From positions 17,367,501 through 17,431,500 of the forward strand of contig NC_084942.1 in the NCBI RefSeq assembly GCF_958298935.1: a stretch of DNA of 64,000 nt. Direction: 5' to 3'. Both the position numbers and the translations under genes were made by a program. Position 1 is the first letter of the stretch; every line of letters starts with the position of its first letter. This DNA comes from Phragmites australis (Eukaryota > Streptophyta > Magnoliopsida > Poales > Poaceae). This document shows positions 56,324-64,000 of the stretch, one piece after another. The notes beneath the pieces were generated by a model, which did no database searches, was not told the DNA's origin, and saw only the letters and a list, made by a program, of their open reading frames with translations.

Positions 56324-59300
56324 GTGAATCGTCACATCATCAAGAATGCTCTCCGAGTCGACCCACATGCTAAGCCTGTGAGCCAGTGGCTCCATAAGCT
56401 CTCCTCCGAACGGGCAGAGGCTGCAAAGGAGGAGGTACAGAAGCTGCTAAAGGTTGTGGTCATCCGTAAAGTCATCTACTCAGAGTGGCTATCGAACCCC
56501 GTCCTGGTCAAGAAGCCTAATGGGAAGTGGTGCATGTGCATTGACTTCACGACACTCAACAAGGTTTGACCTTGAGATCCATACTCGCTCCATCGCAGCG
56601 ACCAGCTTGTGAACCCCATCACCGGCTACGAGCTATTGGGATTCTTGGATGCGTACTCCAGGTACTGAAAGGACAATGATGTCGCCTAGAGGGGTGGTGA
56701 ATAGGCGTTTTTACAAAAATCCAACCCTTTCTACCGTTGGCCTAAACTTGCAGCGGAATATAAACTAACGAGTTTTTCACAAAAGAAAACCTAAATATGC
56801 TAGGCTCAACTAATGCACAATCATCCTAAATAAGTGTGAAAATTACAATTCTAAGGTGACAAAAATTACTCAATTCTAGCAAGAGATGCAATAAAACTTA
56901 AATTGAAAAAGGCTGAAAACACTGTTCATATGCCTGAAATTACTGTTTACCGGAGACTCCGGTGTGTACAGGTCCGGAAACTCCGGTAAAGGCCGGATTC
57001 TCCGGGTTCTGTACAGAACTGAGCCCGAAACAGAATAAAATTAATTAGTAGAGAGTTCTAGCTCAAACCAAGTGATGTCGTGTGTTCCCGGAGATGATTT
57101 CAAATAGATTCACGAAGAACCTACACTCAAATACACACAAACAAGTAGATCGAGCAATATGCACAAAGATTTGAGCAAGAACATAAAAGTAAGGAAACAA
57201 GAGAGGAGACACAAAGATTTGTTTCCCGAAGTTCGGAGGCGAGATCGACCTTCACAAACTTTCCCGCGGCTCACCACACGCGCGGGAGCTCACCGGGCAA
57301 CACCTAGCTGGCTAGGAGGCTTCACCTCCAAGAGTAACAAACGCAATCGAACTTCTTGCCGAGAACTCAAGTGCTCAAGATTGGATTTTAGCTCACTTGC
57401 ACTCAATCTTCCAATCTCTCAACCCAACTCACTTTTCTTCTCAAATCACACACTAGAATGGAGTGGGAGAGGTTCTTTTGGCTCTAAAAATGTGTTCTTT
57501 CGTGCCCCTTGCAGCAGCCCCAAAGGATGGGGTGAGTGGGGTATAAATAGCCCACTCCAAACAACTAGCCGTTACTGTTTTTGTCAGAACTGACTGGAGT
57601 ATCCGGCGAACACCGGAGTATCCGGCCCTAAATCCAAATACGGCGTCAGAACGGTCACAGAATGTGTCAGAACTAGCCGTTATGCTCTTTTCTGGACTTC
57701 TACTGGAGTATCCGGCCTACACCGGAGTCTCCGGTCAGCACTTAACCCAGAAAACAGCCCCGGAGACTTCCCGGAGTCTCCGGCCACTCCAGGTACTGGA
57801 GTATCCGGACTTCACTGGAGTCTCCGGCCTTTCCAGGTATCGGAGAGTCCGGCCTACACCGGAGTCTCCGGCCACAGCACAGCTGACCTCCGAAAAACGG
57901 CGATAACTTTTGATTCCGGAGTCCGATTTTGACGATTTTGGACTCTATGGAAAGCTTATTCAGAGGGCTACACATCCCAACTGAATTTATGATCTAAAAC
58001 ACATAGGATCAAATTAGGAACACTCCAAAACCTATTTTGGACACTTCCGCACTTCCCGCTCCGGACTCTTAACGACAAACTCTCACTTTGGGTTTGGTTG
58101 GGAACTCTTGAGCACTGAGATGCGACAATTAGCTCACGTTGCATCCCTCTTAATAGTGCGGCATACCTATACTCAAATTCAAAGATAAAACTCGTTTGAA
58201 CCACTTTGAGCATTTGAAAACTTTCAAGTACCGCTTCTTTTTCTTTCAAACCTTGAGGGTTGCCAACTTCCATATATTCTTCACTCCATCTCTTCTTGAT
58301 TCTTCATATGATTGATGTGAATCATCCATAGCTTCACATAGCCTCGCACGGTCCATCGGCGCAAAGCCTTAACTCGCTCTTCACCACCACCTTGGTCCTT
58401 CGGCGCTAAGCCATTTGCTTGCCCTTCACCACGGATGGTCCATCGCAGCCGAGTCTCGCTTGCCCTTCACCGTCTTGCCATAGAAAACCACTTTGTATTC
58501 GACATCTTCAAGGAATTCATTTTTTCATATATGGAGTCCACTTTTATTCTTTACTCTTGGCATATGTGATTTCAATTCAACTTATGCCTTCTTATGGATC
58601 CTAACCCCAACTCACTCTCAAGCACAAAGCACATGGGTTAGTCCATAAAACCTAAATGATAATATTTATACCTTAAGCTACTTGATCTCCACAAGTAACA
58701 TATTAGCCTTCATGCATATTGTCAATCTTCATATAGAACCTAACCCCACTCATTCTTAAACACATAGCACACGGGTTAGTCCATAAAACTCTATTGACAA
58801 GTCATACCTTTAGTTACTTGATCTCCACAAGTAACTTAGCCTTCAAGCTTATTGCTAATCTTATTTAGCTTCTTCTTCTTCTTATGAGCATCACTAAAAT
58901 CTCAATGATTTTTGATGCAATTCTTTGAACTCATGACATTTCTCAAAGAATCCATGCTTCATCATTTATGCATCTCCTATGGAATAACCTAATAGCAATT
59001 CTCAATATGATTGTTAGTCCATAGGCATTGTCATCACTTACCCGAGCATCACCTAGAGCTCATTCATCTTGATGCATTTTCATTCTCCTCATTCACTTAA
59101 AGCTCATGCATATCTCTCATCCATGCATCACCTATGAAACAACCTACTAACAAACTCAACAATATTGTTAGTCCATAGGTATTGTCATTAATTACCAAAA
59201 CCACATATAGATGCTAGATGCACTTTCAGGTACCACCAAGTGCGGATGATCAAGGAAGACAAAGACAAAACTAGCTTTATTACCCCTTTTGGTGTGTACT

Positions 59301-60790
59301 GCTACATTCGGATGCCCTTTGGCCTGTAAAATACCAGAGCCACCTTCTCCCGCCTAGTGCGCAAAATCCTGGAGCAATAGCTAGGCCGCAATGTGGAAGC
59401 CTACATTGATGACATCTTTGTAAAAAGCAAACTTGAAGCTGACCACATCGCCAACCTCTAATAAACCTTTAATAGCCTCTGGGCCACAGGTGTGCGGCTG
59501 AATCCAAAGAAGTGTGTCTTCGGCGCTAAGGCCGAGAAGCTGCTGGAGTACCTCGCCTCAAAGAGAGGCATCGAGGCCAACCCCGACAACATTTGTGACA
59601 TCACAGAAATGGCACCCCCCCCACTGATGCGAAGGGGGTCTAGTGACTGGCCGGCTGCCTCACAGCCCTCAACCAGTTCCTTGCCAAATCTGCTGAGCAC
59701 AACCTTCCTTTCTTCAAGACGTTGAGGGGCTTCGAGCCCTTCCAGTGGATGGTAGAATGCCAGCACGCATTCGAAGCACTAAAGGCCCACCTATCTGACC
59801 TCAGGACACTCGCAATACAGCTCCTCGGTGAAGGGACCCTCTTGTACCTATCCACCTCTGCCTCCACTGTGAGTGTCGTGCTCATGTGGGAGGAGGATAA
59901 TGATGGCCGCCATATTTAGAGGGTAGTATACTATGTTTCGGAGGCCCTGTCCGGAGCCAAAATGCACTACACCTAGCTCAAAAAAATGGTGTATGCTCTC
60001 TTGATGACCTCACGTAAGCTCTAACACTACTTCCTCGCTCACGACATTATGGTACCAACTTTGTACCCCATGGGTGACATGTTCCGTAATCGGGAGGCGA
60101 TTGGATGCATAGGCAAATAGGCTATGGAGCTGGCACCCTTTGCAGTGAAGTTTGTGGCCCGTTCGGCCATCAAATCATAGGTCCTAGCTGATTTCATCGC
60201 CGAATAGACTCCCCTGTTGGAGGGCTCCTAGTGGCCCTCCCAAAGGTGTGTGGACAATGTACACTGACGAAGCCGTTGGATCCACCGGCACTGGTGCCAA
60301 AGCCATCCTCATCTCTTTGGCTAGAAAGCGAGCCACGTTCGTCGCCCACCTCAAGTTTAAGATGACCAACAACATCGCCGAATACAAAGTCATCCTCCTG
60401 GGGCTCCAGAAGTCTTGCACCTTGGGAGCCACCAGACTCGTTATAAAAATGAACTCTCATGTCATTGCTGGGCAACTTGCCAAAATCTTTCAGGCTCGAC
60501 ATCCAAACCTAGTGAAGTACCTCAAAGCCATTCGAAAGGTCGAGGGGTCCTTCCATGGTATTTCGGTATGGAGCATACCGCACACTGATAACCAAGAGGC
60601 TGACGCCTTGGTTAAAGCTACCACTGGGCGCAGGGACCTTTCACCAGGGGCTTTTCTCGAAGTCCTCCATGAGCCAATGATGAGCAATTATAATGGAGCC
60701 GCCACCTCCGTCCTCCCCCTTAGCCTCCCGGATTGGAGGACCCCCCCCCCCCCCCTTCTTCTCCTTCCTAAAAGGAATGGAGGAACCTGA
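56324..60790 (+). pseudogene. Gypsy pol remnant: RT, RNase H, archaeal-type RNase H
   Basis: RT opens with HIIKNALRVDPHAKPVSQWL, EWLSNPVLVKKPNGKW and MCIDFTTLNKV. It is interrupted after LLGFLDAYSRY and resumes at YHQVRMIKEDKDKTSFITPF; the catalytic site is VEAYIDDIFVKSK near 59400. VRLNPKKCVFGAKAEKLLEY leads into a frameshifted first RNase H (WMVECQHAFEALKAHL; RVVYYVSEALSGAKMHYT). The second RNase H reads WTMYTDEAVGSTGTGAKAIL, FKMTNNIAEYKVILLGLQ and IPHTDNQEADALVKATT. Asp and Glu positions typical of RNase H remain recognisable. Not translatable as one protein. Confidence 0.82.
56666..59228. mobile_element. TG...CA element with GGTAC target duplication (2563 bp)
   Basis: Begins TGAAAGGACAATG and ends TAGATGCACTTTCA, so the ends are inverted copies (TGAAAG). 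It is flanked by GGTAC at 56661-56665 and 59229-59233; removing it restores the RT reading AYSRYHQV. It contains 'gaggggtggtgaatagg', CCGGAGTATCCGG-type clusters (56950-57010 and 57597-57880) and a long 'cattagtccatag' AT-rich tail. No protein. LTR-like ends and a 5-bp duplication suggest a solo LTR or non-autonomous LTR element. Confidence 0.82.
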
Positions 60791-60899
60791 TGACCCCGTT
60801 GAACTCTGTCGCATGGAGTAGCACGCCAGGGGCTATCTTCTAGTGGGCGGAGACCTCTACAAAGTCGGAGTCTGTGCCCCCTCCTCTGCTGTGTGTCCA

Positions 60900-61900
60900 A
60901 GGAGCAGGGGGCTAACCTTCTTTGGGAGATACACGAAGGACTCTGTGGCAGCCACCTCGCGCATTGCACCCTCCCAAGCAAAGCACTCCGCAAGGGGATA
61001 TACTGGTCCACAATAATGTCCGACGCGGAGGAACTTGTTTGCACCTGCTAGGGGTGCCAGCGGATGGGATGTCGGAGCCACAAGCCTCCGACCCTGCTGT
61101 AGCCGATCGCTCCCATTTGGCCCCTGGCACGTTGGGGAATGGAATTGATCGGACTGTTTCCCCGAGCCAAGGAAACCACCGATATGCGGTGGTGGCCTTG
61201 GAATACTTATCCAAGTGGATCGAGGCCGAGCCCCTCACAACAATCACATCTAAGAATGTCCAGAAGTTCTTTTGGAAGAATGTCGTATGCCGCTTCGGCG
61301 TCCCACATCAGCTCATCGTTGACACCAGGACGCAGTTTGACTCTAGCCCATTCCAGGAGTTCTACACTTATCTCGGCATCAAGCTATGCTTTGCCACAGT
61401 TCGTCACCATAGTACAATGGGGCCATCGAGCACGCCAACAAAAACATCCTCTCTGGCCTCAAACAGCACCTCGTCGGCCTCGCCAAGCGATGTAGGTGGA
61501 AGAGCTACCGAAGGTGTTGTGGTCCCTCCGCACCATGGTCATGTGCCCTACCGGGTTTACCCCCTTCTGCCTACTATTCAGTAACAAGGCCATAACTCAA
61601 ACCGAAGTCAGGGGATGCTCCCTCCGAGTTCATCTCCCAGAGACCCAGGGAGAAAGAAAGCTATCACTTGACCTCACTGAAGGCACGAGGATCCATGCAT
61701 TGTAAAACCTCAACCACTACATCATCGAAACTAAGGCCCAGTATGATCGCTAGGTTGCACCACGGACCTTCAAACCCAAAGACCTAGTCCTTCTATGCGT
61801 CTTGGCCTCAGGAAAGTTGCAGAACAAATTGGAAGGCCCTTACATGATCCTTGAATCCAATAGGCCTGGCTTGTATCATTTGATGGACATGGAGGGGACC
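60900..61900 (+). pseudogene. Gypsy integrase remnant
   Basis: A degenerate zinc-binding region (GIYWSTIMSDAEELVCTC, then a stop, then GCQRMG) precedes the catalytic core VVALEYLSKWIEAEPLTTI, KNVVCRFGVPHQLIVDTRTQ and FQEFYTYLGIKL. The core then shifts frame repeatedly. 61770-61900 resembles the C-terminal chromatin-side region (FKPKDLVLLCVLASGKLQNK, then LEGPYMILES). Confidence 0.75.
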
Positions 61901-62083
61901 CCCTCGAACACGCCTAGAATGCGGAGGCAGTCTGCAGATATTATGTGTAGCGCCTTCCCCCTCCTCATGGTGTAGAGGACCACTGATGTATGTAAGCAGC
62001 AATGTACCCTTGCAAAGGCCTTGACTATATTTTGCAATTACATGGTTGTAGAACATCACCCAAGTGCATTCTATATGACTCCG

Positions 62084-62811
62084 CACCTCGAAGGCCACAG
62101 GTCTTGATCGCATCGAAAACTACACTCTCCACACCTCGAAGGGCACATGTCTTGGTCGCGTTGAGCTCTAAACCCTCAGCACCTCGAAGGCCATAGGCCT
62201 CGGTCGTGTCGAGTCCAAAACCCTCCACACCTCGAAGGCCACATGCCTCGATCGTGTCAAGCTTCAAACCACTTCGCACCTCGAAGGCCTCATGCCTCGG
62301 TCACGTCGAGTCCCTAACCACTCGGCACCTCGAAGGCCACAGGCCTCAGTCGCGTCAAGTCCCAAACCACTCCACACCTCGAAAGCCACATGCCTTGATC
62401 TCATAGAGTCATAAACCCTCTGCACCTCGAAGGCCACAGGCCTCGGTCGTGTCGAGTCCTGAACCACTCCGCACTTCGAAGGCCACAGGACTCTGTCGCG
62501 TCAAGTCCTAAACCCTCTGCACTTCTAAGGCTATAGGCCTCGGTCGCGTCGAGTCATAAACCCTCTACACCTCGAAGGCCACAGGCCTCGGTCGTGTCGA
62601 GTCCTAAACCACTCCACACATCGAAGGCCCACAGGCCTCGGTCACGCCGAGTCCCAAACCACTCAGCACCTCAAAGACCACAAGCCTCAGTCACGTCGAG
62701 CCATAAACCCTCCGCACACCGAAGGCCACATGCCTCGGTCGCATCGAGCAATATACCCTCCGCACCCTGAAGGCCACATGCCTCTGTTACATCTGGTCCC
62801 ACATCCCCGCA
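62084..62811. repeat. 48/49-bp minisatellite, about 15 units
   Basis: 'cacctcgaaggccac' type unit starts occur at 62084, 62132, 62180, 62228, 62277, 62326, 62375, 62423, 62472, 62520, 62568, 62617, 62667, 62715 and 62763. Each unit includes 'ggcctcggtcgcgtcgag' and 'aaaccctccg'. It lies between pol and the expected 3' LTR of the Tat element. Confidence 0.93.
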
Positions 62812-62904
62812 TTACGAGAACAACGCGCTAAGGTCCCTATAATCATTACAGTCACTAGTATGTTGCATCTTGGTTGGAACACCCAGTTTTAAAGGAATAA
62901 AATC

Positions 62905-64000
62905 GGGCACAACACATGTATGCCAGGATCAAGTTTCATACATGCGTTTACATCATCAGAGTATCATCACAGTGTCATTATTATAATAACGTATTTAACT
63001 TATTACAAAAGGACCCGAGGGTTAAAATAAAACACAGCAGAACTAAAGATCTTCAGCGCCAATGGGGCTTCCATCTTCCACATGCGTCAACCGGGGGCAC
63101 TCCAACCTAGAACAGCAACTCCTGGTCAAGGTCGTCTTCATCAAAGGTTGCAGCTTCATTGACTGCTTCTGAACAGTAGTAGAAAGCAAGAGAAGGGACA
63201 ACGGGTGTGAGTAGAAAAATTTACTCTGTAAATGAAGGGAAAACATACTATGGGGCTTAAGTCAAGGAAAGGTTAGACACGGTTAATTGCACTAAGCAAA
63301 TTTTAACCTAATGACTCCAACAACAGGCATCCTATTTTCTAAGTGTGAAGACACCACTATAACAAAAAGATTGACTCATCAGATTCCATCCGACTACCAA
63401 GATTCACTAGGTAATTCCATTACCCGGCTACCCAACCAACCATACCAAACCCTGATCCCATCTAATCCTGAAGAAGTCCAAGTCCGCTCTTGTCTGTGAG
63501 TACGGCTGATCGACCAGATTGATACTCTGCAGAGTTTGCACAGCTTTTCCCACGAGTCATCATTCCCGTGTTGCTTCACACTTCTGGGGTGTGGAGTCGG
63601 GGTCTCACTACAAGGCCTTTACAAAGCTCCTGCCAACTTGCAGGCACCCACTGAGGTTTCACCGCTAACAAACGATTACATTGCTGCAAAAGCCCTCTCT
63701 TGTGCCAGTCAACCGTCCAACGGTGCCCACAGAGTTAGAGAGGTGGCTAATTAGTTGGCTAGGCTGTACCCATATAGGCCTCGTGGTGGTGCGGATTCAC
63801 TTGGTTACATGTTCAAGAACCGGTCCTTAGGACCCCACACAAGAACAAACACAAGCCTATTGTTCAGCACCACCTCAAACCAACCATCCTGTTAGGATCC
63901 CTCTACAAGATTATCATACCTGTTTCTGGTTACATAGACATTAGTTAAGATTAACATTTTCTCTAACTATGACTGAACTAGCATATACTACCCATTTTAA
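62905..64000 (-). repeat. Dispersed repeat, related to 19690-20900
   Basis: Collinear with the earlier copy as described there; runs off the window. The minus strand reads towards 'ttttattcctttaaaactgg' and 'gtgttcca' near 62870, like the end of a grass LTR. No protein seen; frames at 63311-63499 and 63536-63754 are unremarkable. Confidence 0.6.

Larger units (their letters stand above)
56200..62840 (+). mobile_element. Ty3/gypsy retrotransposon, Tat lineage, degraded
   Basis: Plus-strand domains in order: RT (56320-56665 and 59229-59460), RNase H, second archaeal-type RNase H (60250-60620), integrase (60900-61560), an integrase C-terminal remnant (61740-61900), then a tandem-repeat 3' region (62084-62811). 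The second RNase H is the hallmark of the Tat lineage. Many stops and frameshifts. The element at 56666-59228 lies inside the RT. No LTRs are identified. Confidence 0.82.

Noticed and set aside
62084..62811. CRISPR-like array of about 48-bp units
   Set aside because: No unique spacers between conserved repeats; the whole unit is repeated and drifts, and the setting is a plant retrotransposon. It is a minisatellite.

Overview
This window is nuclear DNA of a flowering plant, almost certainly a grass (Poaceae). The evidence is intron-containing genes with GT-AG junctions, a strongly GC-rich first exon grading into AT-richer later exons, and a dense nested load of LINEs, Ty1/copia and Ty3/gypsy elements, CACTA-like and hAT elements, and Stowaway- and Tourist-type MITEs in forms typical of grasses. 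I could not fix the species. No rRNA, CRISPR, operon or other prokaryotic feature was found.

One gene looks intact: a four-exon YUCCA flavin monooxygenase (auxin biosynthesis) on the + strand, 7230-16143, predicted 438 aa. Its introns hold a Stowaway element next to a solo LTR (intron 1), and a Tourist MITE plus two CACTA-like elements (intron 3, 5.1 kb).

Layout: 1-2.4 kb unassigned sequence ending in a CACTA-like remnant. 2.4-4.4 kb LINE with a 5' inversion and a 16-bp target-site duplication. 4.7-6.5 kb AT repeats and a CACTA-like element. 7.2-16.1 kb YUCCA. 16.9-19.0 kb copia gag/protease remnant with a 190-bp LTR on the minus strand. 19.1-21.7 kb dispersed repeats. 21.7-24.3 kb minus-strand LINE interrupted by a hAT-like element. 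25.6-31.0 kb CACTA-like sequence with a nested TG...CA element, then other repeats. 31.1-44.1 kb a duplicated locus: two copies of a long coiled-coil gene with related upstream DNA, each disrupted by different transposons. 44.2-46.9 kb LINE abutting a broken NBS-LRR resistance gene (46.9-48.9 kb, minus strand). 50.4-52.7 kb minus-strand LINE joined to the 3' end of a copia element (52.7-54.0 kb). 54.8-56.2 kb a MITE and a Mutator-like terminus. 56.2-62.8 kb a degraded Ty3/gypsy element of the Tat lineage with a nested 2.56-kb TG...CA element and a 48-bp minisatellite in its 3' region. 62.9-64.0 kb a second copy of the repeat seen at 19.7-20.9 kb.

Most informative structures: (a) the coiled-coil duplication, where each copy is an empty-site control for insertions in the other and only copy 2 has an expanded in-frame minisatellite; (b) a 1.75-kb near-complete palindrome just upstream of copy 2; (c) three TG...CA-type repeats sharing short CCGGA-N3-TCCGG modules; (d) a LINE preserving the marks of twin priming. 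All boundaries were read by eye. No alignment or database search was run.
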